Source of the DNA: Acanthochromis polyacanthus
Lineage: Eukaryota > Chordata > Actinopteri > Pomacentridae
Direction: 5' to 3'
Assembly (NCBI RefSeq): GCF_021347895.1
Contig: NC_067117.1
Location: forward strand, 16,897,858 to 16,961,857
DNA: 64,000 nt
This document shows positions 1 to 12,689 of this stretch, piece after piece. Made by a program: the position numbers and the translations under genes. A model generated the notes under the pieces. The model was not told the DNA's origin. It worked only from the letters and a program-made list of their open reading frames with translations, and searched no databases. Within the stretch, counting starts at the first letter, position 1; every line of letters begins with the position of its first letter.

Positions 1-1555
1 TGATGAAATATATTCCTCCGTGTTGATGTGACCTTAACGGTAAAGGTCAATTGGACCGACTGAAAGAGGCGCATGCTTTAATGTCGTATGTAGAACTACT
101 TTATGTTGAATCGTATTTAACACTGACAGATTTTCAAACACGCCTACAGAGAAAAAGGAAGTGTTAGTGTAATCTAATCAGCTGAACAGATTTTGGAAAA
201 ATCTTGATTAATGTATAGTGAACAACTACAAACATTGTTTTCTTTGAATGATAATTAAATAAAATACTTAACAGCACTTTTACATGTGTTTGTTTACTGG
301 CTTATCCTATAAAATACCAAATCTACATTTTGTAAATTCTAAGCAATAACCCGTTGATTAACAGCTGTGCAGTTTATTTTATTATTATTAAAGTGAAATT
401 TTAATTCCTGTAACTAAAGGACAAACAGTTATGGAATAAATGTCAGCAATTAAGACAGAACTCCTCTAAGAATGAAGTGACTGTACCGTTACTCTGCCAG
501 TCTGGTACACACAGAATGAAAGGTCAGACCTTGGCACTGAGAGTGTTATGACGCTTTTCCTACGCTTGAGCTGCCAGTTTCTGTCACTATTCACGGTGGG
601 ACGATGAACTTGCCATGTTCTCACACCAGTAAGGCACTTCCCACTCCTGTGGTTGTCAGGCTCTCATTGTGAAACCCAGATTATGTGAGTTAAATCAGTC
701 ATGCTCGTATGTCATATTTGTGACACATGAACTTGTTGTCAACTTGCAAGATGAGTATTATTGCTAAGTTGTTGTTTTTTTTACATACAGATAGATACAG
801 GTGTACAGGTAAATTACTGTAAAACAAGAAATGTTACAGCAACAAAAAAAGGATGTCAAAAATAGGAGCAGCAAGAGATGCTGATGCTGTATTGAAATAG
901 AGCAAATCAGGTCTGCTAAAATTGCTAATTTTAGATCTTTAAAATATTTTTAGAACATTATGTAGCTTCTACTACAGTGTAATACTTGGTTTAGTATGTG
1001 ACAACAGCATTCACGTGACTTCATGACTCTTTTCCTTGTGCTGCTGTTACACAGTGTTGTAGAATTTAGTTTTAACCTGGACTTGTCTATTATTTTGTTT
1101 ATGTTCAGGGTTATTTTTCTACAGCTAAATGGTACAAATTTTGAAACAAGCTGAGGAAAAACAATAAGTGAAAGAATGTACCATATTCATACTGCTAAAT
1201 ACAAGCAGCTATGAACTGCTTTGTATGAAGTAAATAAACACACACAGACACAAGATACTGTCCTGTTAGTCATATTTTGTTTTGTTTTTTACAAGACTGC
1301 CTGTCTTCCCATGTAGCTCAAATTAGAAATGAAACAGTACTGCACATAAAGGTGTGCATTATTTTAGGAGTTTAACCACTAGCATGTATACATTGACGCT
1401 CACAACATGCCAACGCAGCAGCACTCGGATGAAACAACTGACTGTGGTTTCCTTGTTCCTCAAAACTTCACCTCAAGTTTGCACAAGTGACACTTATTGT
1501 TTACAAAGCTGATATTTCATGTGAACTTTTTTATATAAAAACAGACTATAAATGT
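1..1555. other. AT-rich intergenic DNA, no gene recognised
   Basis: No open frame resembling a known protein and no exon-like block was found. An AATAAA-type signal occurs near 256-262, which would fit the end of a transcript entering from the left, but no coding sequence supports this. Confidence 0.5.
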
Positions 1556-1559
1556 GCAC

Positions 1560-1680
1560 TGTGTGCTTTGTGTGCTGCTCTTTTTCTTTTCTTGCACTAT
1601 TTTTTATATTTGCTGCTGTAACACTGAAAATTTCCCCACTGTGGGATTTATAAAGGTTTAATCTATGTATCTATCTAAAA
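1560..1680 (+). mobile_element. LINE 3' tail relic (L2/Rex-like)
   Basis: A pyrimidine-rich stretch is followed by the words TTTCCCCACTGTGGGATTTA and then a short ATCTATGTATCTATC tail. This combination is the usual 3' end of abundant teleost LINE families. Only the tail is visible; no reverse transcriptase sequence precedes it. The family assignment is from memory of fish genomes and is tentative. Confidence 0.45.
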
Positions 1681-2690
1681 AAAGTTCATATGAAGGTTTC
1701 TAAATCATACATTTAAATAGACGCTTCATTTTTACTGTTTTCTGAGCAGACCTGTCACCTGGTACGTCTGATGAGATAAAACAGCATCTCCTGTGCAGTA
1801 TTTTTACCCTCTGGACACACATAAATGCAGGCAAACTGCATTTTCAGTCACAAACATGGTTTTCTGCAATTAAATTCCTTCTTACAATTTCAAATGCAAA
1901 TTGAATCTATCAAAGGATCATCGTTTACAGATTTATTTACAACAACTAGCAGCCTGGAAAATAAAACCACATAGACTGATGTGGTTAGATTGTGTTGTCT
2001 GCAAGAAACCAGGAAGTACAAACACAAAAAAACAGACTTTGTTTACCATTAGATAAGGACTTCATCCTCTGTGAATTAGAAGTTAGAAGACAATTCAAAA
2101 TGAGATAACATCTGTCACGGTAAAGTACAGTGTGATTGTTTTAACTGACCGGTCTCACACAGTGTACAGCAGTGCAGTGAACAAATTAAATCTTGTTGCT
2201 TTAAATGAATCTAGTATCTTTATGTAAGTTTAAAATCTGTTTAAATTACTCTTCACGGGTAGATTATGTTAAATTTTTCTTTATACACAATGATTTATCT
2301 ATAATTTATCGATATATTTACAATTTATTCAGTCAGTATGGGCTGGTTTTGTGTTTTACTCACATTTACAATAAATTTATTGTTATCGTTAATTCCGTCA
2401 AAACCAACAGTGTAGACACCTAAACAGCATTTGGTCTCAACAGTTCACTGCAAAGTTCATTTATTGTTACTATATGAGATGTCATATGCTTACTGTCTCT
2501 GTGTCACATCACCTGAATGTCAAATGATTCAAAATTGTATCGCTTCTAGATAATTGTCTTATTTCAGAGCTGACAATTATTTCCTTTTATGAACAATCAA
2601 AAACAAATCCTTTAAGGAAAAACGTATTGGAAAAACAGGTCCCAAAGTTGAAACTTGGTATAACAAACTTGAATACAACTGAGATCACTG
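1681..2690. other. Intergenic DNA, nothing recognised
   Basis: AT-rich sequence. The short open frames here (for example 2205-2423) have low-complexity, hydrophobic translations typical of AT-rich non-coding DNA. No repeat family or exon was recognised. Confidence 0.5.
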
Positions 2691-2699
2691 ACAAACAAG

Positions 2700-3500
2700 T
2701 TAGAAAACCTGTGATAACTGAAACTAACCATGATTATAAAAGGACTGGTAAACACCAGAACCTTCTAAGGTCTGGACCTATGGGCTGTAGTTATCTGCAT
2801 CGTGGCACCACATGGAAAAGAACTGTCAGAGAGACTGAAAAGCCTGACTGAGAGACTTTGCAAAGACTAGAAAAAGGATACAGGAAGATCAGTGAAAAAT
2901 CAGTGGATACACAGTTTTAGCAGCACACTGCAGCAATCAGCACAATAAACCATAGCACCACGAAACACTGAAATTGCTGTCATCCTCCTAAAATGCTGCT
3001 TTGGACAGTGGACTACTTGTACTTATCTACTTGAACTGTAAAAACAGATGAACAGGTGCTTCTGACTTGACTCATCAGTTATCAGTGGAAATCTAAGTTT
3101 CTGGAACAGCTCAGACAGTGTGAAAGACATCGCTTACTATCAACCTCTGAAGATAGCTTCCATAAAGAAACCTTGCTTGAGCGTCAGCATCAAGATTACA
3201 GAATAAAATGTTGCTAAAAAGTGTGAGACATGTTGAGAGCACATTGGGAGATGAGTTTATTTAGCTCTGATGGGGTCATGTTTGGGGTGGACCTGGTCAG
3301 GACTACCACAGTGAACGCAAAATCCTGACAGTGAAGCACAGAGGCAGGCATGTGATGATAAGGAGCTGCATGAGTGAAAAATGTGTTAGGGAGATGACAC
3401 TAGATGGCACCATGAATGACTGAGGATGTGGCTGACGAGAATACTCCAAGTCTGCAGAAGCTTGACAGAAGAGAAAATGTTCCAGCATGATATGACAATA
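2700..3500 (+). mobile_element. Decayed Tc1/mariner-like transposase relic
   Basis: Broken reading frames contain scattered resemblance to the Tc1 transposase catalytic region. At about 3330-3375 the translation reads VKHRGRHVMIRSCMS, close to the Tc1 motif VKHGGGSVMVWGCFS, and is followed near 3395 by LDGTMND, comparable to the DGTMN region of Tc1 transposases. Stops and frame changes interrupt it, so it is a dead relic. Terminal inverted repeats were not located, so the boundaries are approximate. The next element begins only about 200 bases downstream, which makes this a cluster of insertions. Confidence 0.5.
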
Positions 3501-3714
3501 TGATTAATCTGTCGCCTGACTCAAATACACCTTTGGTATATTTCAGACACACAGATAGAACAAAACAACCCCCTCCCACAAAGAGATAGAGATAAGAGAT
3601 AATAAAGAAAAACGTAGGTGAAAAAATAAAAAATTTGAATCCCAGTAATGAAAAGCGTGCTGACTTTACTTGCATTAAGTTTTTATTGTGAGGCCTGTAT
3701 TTTTAAATATAGTA

Positions 3715-4730
3715 AATGGTTTTCTATGAGGAAGTCTGGAGTGGCAGAGAAGTATGTTAGAGTGGTGCAGGACATGTATGAGGACTGTAAGACAGTGGTG
3801 AGGTGTGCTGTAGGTGTGACAGAGGAGTTAAAGGTGGAGGTGGGACTACATCAGGGATCAGCTCTGAGCCCCTTCTTGTTTGTTATGGTGATGGACAGGA
3901 TGACAGACAAGGTTAGACAGGAGTCTCCATGGACTATGATGTTTGCAGATGGCATTGTGATCTGTAGTGAGAGCAGGGAACAGGTGGAGGAGAAGCTAGA
4001 GGCGTGGAGGTTTGCCCTGGAAAGGAGAGGAATGAAGGTTAGCCGCAGTAAGACGGAATATCTGTGTGTGAATGAGAGGGACCCAAGTGGAAGAGTGAGG
4101 TTACAGGGAGAAGAGATCAAGAAGGTGGAGGATTTTAAGTACTTAGGGTCAACAGTCCAGAGCAATGGAGAGTGTGGAAAAGAGGTGAAGAAGCGTGTAC
4201 AGGCAGGCTGGAACGGCTGGAGAAAAGTGTCAGGTGTGATGTGTGATAGAAGAGTTTCAGCTAAAATGAAAGGAAAGGTTTACAAAACTGTGGTGAGACC
4301 AGCCATGTTGTTTGGTCTGGAGACAGTGTCCCTGAGAAAAAGACAGGAGGCAGAGCTGGAGGTAGCAGAACTGAAGATGCTGAGGTTCTCTTTGGGAGTG
4401 ACCAGGATGGATAGAATCAGGAATGAGTACATCAGAGGGACCACACATGTTAGAGGCTTTGAAGATAAATTCAGAGAGGCCAGACTGAGATGGTTCGGAC
4501 ATGTCCAGAGGAGAGAGAGTGAATATATTGGTAGAAGGATGCTGAGTTTCCCACTGCCAGGCAGGAGGCCTAGAGGAAGACCAAAGAGGAGGTTTATGGA
4601 TGTGGTTAAAGAGGACATGAAGGTAGTTGGTGTGAGAGAAGAGGATGCAGCAGACAAGGTTAGATGGAGGCAATTGATTTGCTGTGGCGACTCCTGAAGG
4701 GAAAAGCCGAAAGGAAAAGAAGAAGAAATC
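3715..4730 (+). mobile_element. 5'-truncated RTE-like LINE, reverse transcriptase C-terminal part
   Basis: An uninterrupted frame (3648-4697, element part from about 3720) encodes the C-terminal portion of a non-LTR reverse transcriptase. Visible motifs are GLHQGSALSPF (RT domain 4-like), MMFADG at the catalytic box, KVEDFKYLGSTVQ, WFGHVQRR and GRRPRGRPKRRF. The endonuclease and the N-terminal half of RT are absent, as expected of 5' truncation during target-primed insertion. The normal catalytic FADD reads FADG (second Asp to Gly at 3951-3953), so this copy should be inactive. The 3' end is a purine-rich GAAAGGAAAAGAAGAAGAA tail, typical of fish RTE-type copies. The first roughly 25 codons of the open frame are flanking DNA. 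The long open frame suggests a fairly recent insertion. Confidence 0.85.
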
Positions 4731-4739
4731 TAAAATGTT

Positions 4740-5390
4740 AGTTTTTGATTTGACATAAGAGAAAAGGCCCTACTGTTCAAATATGAAGCAGTGGAATTCC
4801 TGTAAGTCCATACTATGTTTAATCAGTTCACATTTTAGTGATATTGTTGTACTCTTTTAACATGATTTGAGGTCTATTTAATGCTATGCTGACCTCTAGT
4901 GGGTGTGAGGATGAAGTGTAACAATGTTTGTATAGAGAGAATAATGAGTAGCTTCCGAAAAGTGATGGTGAGAGATGTTTTTGTTATGACCAATGAATGC
5001 ATTATGTAAACTGTAGCATCATCCCAACTTTCTGCAGAATCTGTGCTGCCCGTAAACCACCCACACAGCAGAGGACAACTGTGTGGCGTTCATAAACACA
5101 CATTAAACTCGTTACTTGCATATCTTAGGGGAAAAACATACCTCGGCGCGATTTTATGAAGCAAAAAATGCCACAAACAGTGAGAGATTGATTTATCTTC
5201 TAGCTGCTGTTTCATTTACGTAATTACGGGAGAAATTAATGACAGCAAAACAATAGGCGCAAAACAGAAGATTGGAGAACCATGAGAAGTATGATGTATT
5301 TACTAGAAATAATACCTCAGTTAGTGTTTGGGAATTTGTGTGTAAAAAACTTTGACAATTATGGTTTTTACCTTTAATCACATCAATTGA
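4740..5390. other. Intergenic DNA, nothing recognised
   Basis: AT-rich sequence with no open frame of interest and no repeat family recognised. It ends where CpG density rises. Confidence 0.5.
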
Positions 5391-5749
5391 TACCCATGCC
5401 CATTTAGCCCAAACCTCGCGTTACCATGGTAAATACTTAACTCGCACTTATTTCCGACAGCACCTGAAGGCAGCACCGCATTGCTTTACTTTCCTGAGCT
5501 CTCGGTTCAGCCTCTCCAACAAAAGTTGCGTTTGGCGACTTAAAACTTTACTTTATTGTTTGTGCTCTAGCTCAGTCCCTCGTTTGGACAACAGAGACGT
5601 AACTTTGAGACTTGGCGCTGCTCTTCTTTCGACTCTGTCGTCAATGTGAATAAACTTCCAGCTCAAATCTGGGAAGCTGCGAGCCAATGGAGCGCAGCTT
5701 GTATGGATGTAGATGAGGCACGATGCTAGCAAGCTAACTGGCTACTGAG
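5390..5749 (+). promoter_or_regulatory. CpG-rich promoter patch and putative non-coding first exon (inava?)
   Basis: CpG dinucleotides are much denser here than in the flanks. A CCAAT box is present (GAGCCAATGGAG, about 5682-5693). A good splice donor follows (CTACTGAG|GTAAGAGC, exon end 5749). The next recognised gene downstream on the same strand is inava, whose first coding exon carries 5'UTR and a splice acceptor, so an upstream non-coding exon is required. Linking this exon to inava implies a first intron of about 9.4 kb and is an inference; the exon could belong to an unrecognised transcript. Confidence 0.45.
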
Positions 5750-7757
5750 GTAAGAGCAAAATTCAGAGGTTTTGGAGCTTTTTCTTACTTTTCTTTGCTC
5801 GACGTTGTTTATTTGGTGCAATGGAGCTTCTCTTTACAACAAGTAGTTGGAAAGAGAGCGTTAAAGAGTGTGGGAAAAGGCAGACTCTTAAGCTAGGTGG
5901 GAAACTTTCGGGAAACTTTTCAGAGCTGAGGCCCAGCAGCTTGATGCAGCTGACTGAGCGGCTGGATGATGTACGTTTATGCTTTTACCTATTTTTTTTT
6001 ATTCTTGACGCTGTTAATTGAGCTCTCAAGATGGCCTTCACTTTTCTTAAACTCGTTTTTATCAGTTTCTTCTTTATTTAGATCTACCTAACTGACATTG
6101 CTGCAGTTGAAATCACAGGTATTTATTATGCTGGCAGGTAACTTCCATTAGAAAGTTTCCCAACGTTAACGTGGAGGTAAACCACTAAAACTGACATATT
6201 CTGAGTTTTTATACATCACTCTGTCTTTCAGTCGTTTATTTATGTATTTCTATGTAAAGTATGCGTTTTATGGACAGTTCCTGACTTTTTTTATGATGTT
6301 AATTGTCCGTAAAGGAGAAGAGAAGTTTGGTGATGCACCATTAACTTAGTAAAAAATCCCAAACCGCACAGAGAAGTTTTGATTTTGCAACTTCCTCTTT
6401 GAGCTGATAACAACTCTTAAAAGAAGACATGTCTGAAGGGTTAATGAAGTTACACTGGAAGACATCCTGGAAGCAAGAACTGCACAAAAAATGTATATTA
6501 AGTAGTTTTTCTGCAATATACATATATCGCAACGTGAAAAAATTAGAATATTTTTTTTAAGAAATGACTTGAGTATGTCTGTTTGGAAACAATTAATCAT
6601 TCTAGGATGATTGAAGTGCATATGAACTTTAAAAAAAAATGTTTTTCTGGTCTTTCTCGTGTTGTGTTTAACTGGCAAAGACAGCCAAAATTAGCTTTGT
6701 TGTTTTTTGCTCTGACTTCATGTCTGACTTTTCTTTTCCATGCAGAGCTTCGTGGTCTTCATTTGAATAGTCAAATTATTTGTGGTTGCTCGTGTAGTGG
6801 CGAGTCGAGTACCTGGTTTTGAGAAACATCATTCTTTCTGTAGTAATAGAATTTCCATACTACTATTGTTGCATCATTTTTTGCAACTAAATCTTGCTTT
6901 TCAGTGTTTTTGTCCTGTTTCCAGCTCATTTCATGTCCACACATGGAGCCTGTATGTCAACAGACTTTGTGTCTTGTAAATAAAGTTAAAATTAAATTCT
7001 AAGAACCCTTAAATTAAATGTAAATTATGTTCTGTCAGACAAACCTCTCTTGCGGATTGATTATAGAAAATGAGAGTCATGCAAATTGTCTTACAAGTTG
7101 GAGCATGATGTGTTTGAGTTAATTAGCTTTCCTTCACATTACCCTCCCAGCAAAGTGATGATTGCACACATGGCACCGTCTTTATATGATATATTGTGCA
7201 GCCCTGCCGGAAACGAGGAATACTTGGCCTTTTGTTCTTTTTTCTCTCCATGTAATAGTTTTCTTCAGTGCTTTGGTCTCATTAGTTGGCTTGTGATTTC
7301 TGTGCATTGAAATATTCCCTCAGTCTACACATTCCTGAGCACTGACCTGAGGGCAAGAGGACAGAAGTGGCTTAACCCCTGCTACTTCACTGAGCTGCGG
7401 GTGGGGCAGTCATTACCAACTCTATGCAGCTCGGCGCTGTTTAAACCTGCATACCTTGGCCTTCAATCCTAGTGGAAATTGTGTATTTTCCAGAAGTGTC
7501 AGTGGTGCCAAGCTAAGCTTTGGAGAGTGAGTGTACAATGCAGAAAATATGCCTACGATACAACACGAGACACATCGTCAGGTCTGTAAACATCACACAT
7601 GAGGTTCAATGAAGAGCTCAAACAGGCTGATACATCTGTGTGGAGTTGAGTACGACCAGATATTGTTGAACAATCTAGATTTAAAGCTGCTTACAGGGGT
7701 TTCTACACAGTATGAAAAAGTATGGAATTTGATTTCACTCCATTCCGAGTTTGGATA
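5750..7757. other. Presumed inava intron 1, first part
   Basis: AT-rich sequence. A 150-base open stretch at 5821-5970 looks codon-like but could not be joined in frame to inava. No other exon or repeat was recognised. Confidence 0.4.
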
Positions 7758-8126
7758 CACTACTGTTTAAAAGTTTGGGGTCACTTAGAAATGTCCTTAT
7801 TTTTGAAAGAAAAGCAATGTTTTTTTCAATGAAGATAACAGTAAATTAGTCAGACATGCAGTGTAGACATTGTTAGTGTGGTATATGACTATTCTAGCTG
7901 GAAATGGATGATTTTTAATGGAATATCTCCACAGGGGTACAGAGGAACATTTCCAGCAACCAGAACTCCTGTGTTCTAATGCTACATTGTGTTAGATAAT
8001 GGTGTTGAAAGGCTAATTGATGATTAGAAAACCCTAGTGCAAATATGTTAGCACATGAATAAAGATGTGAGTTTTCATGGAAAACGTGAATTTGTCTGGT
8101 TGACCGCAAACTTGTGAACCGTAATG
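7758..8126. mobile_element. Short non-autonomous Tc1-like element with degenerate TIRs
   Basis: The left end CACTACTGTTTAAAAGTTTG and the reverse complement of the right end (CATTACGGTTCACAAGTTTG) match as imperfect terminal inverted repeats. TA dinucleotides flank both ends (7756-7757 and 8127-8128), the Tc1/mariner target duplication. The left arm (AAAAGTTTGGGGTCACTTAG) is a sequence I recognise from Tc1-type repeats of several fishes. At about 370 bases with no transposase frame this is an internally deleted copy. Confidence 0.7.
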
Positions 8127-8128
8127 TA

Positions 8129-10140
8129 AGTGCACAAAAGACAGTATAAAAAAATGAATGTTTCCAGATTGTTGTAACTTTTCTGTTTCTAGAGCAAGCA
8201 GCCAGTGTTGTCTAATGTTTACCACTGTGTGAGATAATGCGGGCAGGAGTGAACTTGATGCTGTTAAAAGCATGGCACGACGACTGTGAGCAAATTAGTC
8301 TAAATATATTTGAATCACATGTACACGTAGCATCACAAATAACCAGATGCTAAGCTAGTCAGAACATTTGTTCTGATAACTTTATGGACTGTCTTTCTGT
8401 GTAAGGAAAATGTATCTTTACAGCTGCTTTATTGTTGTTTCCGTGGACACAGTGAATAAATCGAGTCACACAGACATTGTGAAAATTAAATTATCTAACT
8501 TTCTTCTGGCTCATTTTTAATTGTTGTTCATAAAGGAGACAAAAAATATGAGGGGAATAATATTATTTATTTATGATGTTAGGGCATGTCAATGCTAGTG
8601 TAGGTAGCACGCATTCTCTTTGGGCAGAGATGTTGTTCTTCCTTTAACTGTGTGTTTTTTGTGCCGTGTGTTTTCAGCTTGTTTGTGTTTGATGCTGTGT
8701 GGTTTGTATTAGATACAGTTCTTATTGAGCTTGAATCTTCCTGAGTCAAAATGTAGCATTTACTGTTTGTTGGCTGTACAGTTGGACTTTAAAACCATTT
8801 ATCCATCTATTTGTACTCGGATGTCAAATAGGATCTGAAGAAAGAATTCTGGACATTTGAGTTGGGAAGAAATGTGGAATTTTGAAATGGAAAATGTGTA
8901 GGAACTCTGTACTTTACTGGAGCTGTAGATATAATGGTCTCCATCTGTTTAAATGGTGTGGATGTGTTTGAAGCTTGCTCACTCTCAGCCAGTCTAGTTC
9001 TTGGTCACAATTTAGAATAGGCCTTGATTTACATGGCGGTGCAGGAGCTTGTAATTCAGTAATCCACATCAAACACACTACTTCTGCACACTTGTACATA
9101 TAGTATTTTTGTCACACCCTCATTATAGTCAATTAGAGCCTTCAGATAACATATAGCTTAAAGAGAGAGGTGGCAGGGAGCCCAGCAGTTCCAACACTTT
9201 CCTTGTTTGGCTTCTAAAAATTCAAGATTTGTAGCACTTTAGTGCAACTTAGTAGCACTTCTTTTGACACTCATTAATTTAAGCATCATAACAGCAAAAT
9301 CTTTGAGCATCCGGTGGTAGGCAAGTTGTAAAATATTGAGGGGAAATGTGTGATCCCTGCTGGCTCTACACCGGCAGCAGTAGTCTAGCTGTGCACTTAT
9401 AAAAGGACTCAGGAATATTTAAGGAATCTGTTTTGCCAGCTGCTGTGTTGCCTACACAAAGCCTGCTCTCTGTCTCTGGGGGACTCCTGGTTTATATAAA
9501 CCACCCATGACATCCACCAACTGGCTACCATAACTCTGCACGGACGTCTGAGTTTTACAGCGGAACTGTGGGAAACTGTTTAGCTAATCTTTGCATCCAG
9601 CATGTTGAACTGATAGGGGAGAACTTTGATCTGACTAAAGTGTCACGCTATAATTCTATCTCTAATCAGATTTTAAAACGGTTCTACACATTTGTGTTCT
9701 CACAGCTCTCTCTTATTGTTTATGGAAGCTATTAACCGTAGTTTCCCACCATCAGAAGAGATCATTATTCATTCTTATGACTGTAATTCCTTTATATCTG
9801 ATTTTAGATTATCTGCCTGTTTACATTGTGTGCCGCTGCTGAGCTTTTATTTATTAACTTTTCAGGCCGTGGTGAGTGAAAGGTGTTATCCTTTTCTTAC
9901 AGGTACATTAAGGTTTCAGGTGATCAGGTGCACCTAAGTTAAAGTGTTGTAGTCGAATACAACAGTCCTACAATAAATCCTGCCTTCATGAAGCTTATTT
10001 CAGTTTTTATTTAGCCTACACCATTGATACACAGTAAATGGGGTTGACAAAATATTGGAAACTATGTCAGCAACAATCAAGCAATCAGTTGTTCACTATT
10101 AAATTGAACAGTTCTTTCTTTACTCCTCTGTGACAGTAAA
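8129..10140. other. Presumed inava intron 1, second part
   Basis: AT-rich DNA. No exon, RNA gene or repeat family was recognised. Confidence 0.4.
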
Positions 10141-10149
10141 CTAAATATC

Positions 10150-10320
10150 TTCAGGTTATGAACAAATAAGACATTTCATGTATTTGGAAAACACTGACCA
10201 GCTTTTTTTAAAAACCATTTTCTGACATTCTATAAACTGAACAACACAGAAAATTAAGAAAATAATCAATAATGTAATCAACTATCAAAATATGCATTAG
10301 TTGCAGAAAAACCTGTCAGT
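10150..10320 (+). repeat. Dispersed fish repeat, copy 1 of 3
   Basis: The stretch contains GACATTTCATGTATTTGG, CATTTTCTGACATTCTATAA, a GAAAATAATCAATAATGTAATC-like block and ends GCATTAGTTGCAG. The same order of words recurs at 40270-40440 and 45040-45230 in the same orientation. I recognise this as a repeat abundant in teleosts but cannot name its family. Confidence 0.55.
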
Positions 10321-12689
10321 AAAACATCGTATTACTGAGCAGCAAAACTGCATGCCTCAAAGTGGCCACACGTGACTGTTTTACATCTCATTACTTTTTA
10401 TGATCTCAGTTACTTTGAACTTGTTGGTGAGTCACTTCATATCTCGCTTATCTGCTTGCAGTTTTTGTTTAACAAACCCAGAGTAATTCCTGTTTAATTT
10501 TACTGGATTGTCAAGTTATAAGGCTTTTATCTACAAGGCTGGAATGCGTGAAATGTGTCCGGTAGCGCTCACACTGTGAGAGTCTAAATGTAGAAGTTAG
10601 TGAACCAAAACTTAACAGGTTTTGCTGCTGTAGCTTCTGCTTTCCTGGTGCCATGTCATTTGAGATCTGATCTGAGCGTCTGGGAATTGCTGGACCTTTT
10701 TCTGAGTGTCTGAGCATCAACATTCCTGGAAAGCCAAAATGAATATTGAGATTCAGAATGAATGTGAGCCATGCAGTTAGAGAGCAGGTGCTGCCTGTGG
10801 GTCTGTAAATCATGTGGACTATCCCACCGCCATATGTTTCCCTCTGTTTTAGTGGAGGCAGGAACGGCATGCCGCAAAACAGCCTTAGTAGGAGATGGAC
10901 ACAGTGAGTTTTTAGGAGCTGCGTGAAAATCTAAGGTCGCCAAGTTTTAAGTTCATAAAATGTTACCAATTTTTGTCTCCTTTTAAACAACCAGGAGATG
11001 GCAGTATACGTGCATCATGCCAGATATTTGATCTTTGAACAGGCAGTGAGCAACACTTTAAACTGGTCATTGTGATCAAACAGTAGACTGTGAGAGAGTC
11101 ATTTATAAGATCGTTAAAAACCAGTGAGCAAAGCGGAACGATTGATATCATAAAAGTAAGATAGTTTACAAGCTGGCCAACAAAACAAACTGAGCCCATT
11201 AAAAAAATACAGTTCGCAGTGAACAAGACTACTAACACTTGTTGATTATTGCAATAATCAAGATAAACTGACTTGGACTGCAGTTAGGAAGTGTTTGAGT
11301 TAAGTTCACATTACACAGTATCACAGTGAAAAAATGCCCATCACAAGTGTTCTGGTCAGAAGATGATGTCTTCAGCTTGCATGATTGGTTCAAAAAGACA
11401 TTTCACAATAGCATAGTTAAATTATTATCACATAAAATAAAGAAAAGGACAAAAAATGCTTATTTATAAGCCTGAAACCAGAACATTTTGGAAATTTTCT
11501 CTAGGGATTGACCAAATATCAGCCTGACTAATAATTACATCTGATATTCAGCTTTTTTTCTAAATATCTGTGTTATCTCTTTGAGTCAAATTCTGCTAAA
11601 ATTAATACCAATTTTTTTTTTAAAAATGTGTTAATTTGACCACTGTATCCAACCAACAATGCTGTCTGATTGGTTGAAGGTCAAGTGATAACCTGCTAAA
11701 TAGATGATTAAAAAATTGTGTGTTAACTAAAGAAAGGTGAGTGTTGACACAAAGCTTTTCAGTTTTACTGCAAACATATGTAAGTTCCACATTTTAAATA
11801 TTGGCCTCCTTGCTAACCATTAGTCGATGTTAGGATTGACTATGAAAAAACAGTGTTGCTAAATTTTTTCTAAATGTTTTTCAGCTAATCTGGTCATTGA
11901 CTGCTTAAAAAATGTGTCTCAAGTCTTTACCATTTTTCTTTTTGTTCCAGCAGTAGTATTTCTGTAATTAGACGCTTGTTTCAGTCGAGCTGCTGTCACC
12001 CATCTGTTATTATCAGACTGATAAGAGAGGGAAGTGACGAACAATTTGTCAGCATGTTGGTCACTGCTGTTGACAAGATTTTAAACTCGGACAAGAGAAC
12101 TGAGCTCTGTGATCCGGCCTCCAGCGTGAAGCCACTCCTCCACAGCAGAAGGCGCTTTCTTAGTGGGCGAGTCTCATTCCTGCTCAGATTCCACACAGCT
12201 CAGGTTTTGTGTACTTACACTCAAGTCAGGAGTTCTCAGGGAAGGTTTTCACTCTTTGGATTTTGACAGGTTTTTCCACCAGGTAAGTACATTTTTCAAA
12301 TATTATCCAAGTAGCAGCATTTCATGTACTGTGTGTATGTTTTGAATGATCCTAGTACCCTCCAAGCGCAATCATTTTGATTTATGTGGAATATCTATCA
12401 TTGTGATAATAGTGGAATTTTTAATACTTTATTGAAACTACATCAGTTTTGATATGACTGTTTTGCTGTCTCGTACTAAAGTACATTTGAGCATGTAATG
12501 GTATGATTAAAAAATGTGAAATTGTTGTGAAGTATGACACAAAAGAAATATTTCCACATGGATTAACTTTAGCTGACAAAACACCTCACTGCTCAGTACA
12601 GCTACCTTTTGTAATATTTTGTTTTGATGGCAAGATATTGAACAGCCACAGTGCAACAAGCTGCTGGAGTAGTTTCAGATGACTCCCTG
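10321..12689. other. Presumed inava intron 1, third part
   Basis: AT-rich DNA. Short open frames on both strands (for example 11976-12266 +, 10511-10870 -) show no domain or family resemblance and no matching splice structure, so they are not called as genes. Confidence 0.4.

Noticed and set aside
5821..6021. Open frame with codon-like composition right after the CpG patch, possibly an alternative first coding exon of inava
   Set aside because: Ending it at the donor-like GATGAT|GTACGT (5970) and joining in phase 0 to 15130 gives an immediate TGA, and joining to 15096 puts the reading out of the inava frame. No family resemblance was seen.
11976..12266. 96-codon open frame in the inava upstream intron
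   Set aside because: No domain, no conserved motif, no upstream promoter or splice partners; minus strand is also open there, as expected of chance.
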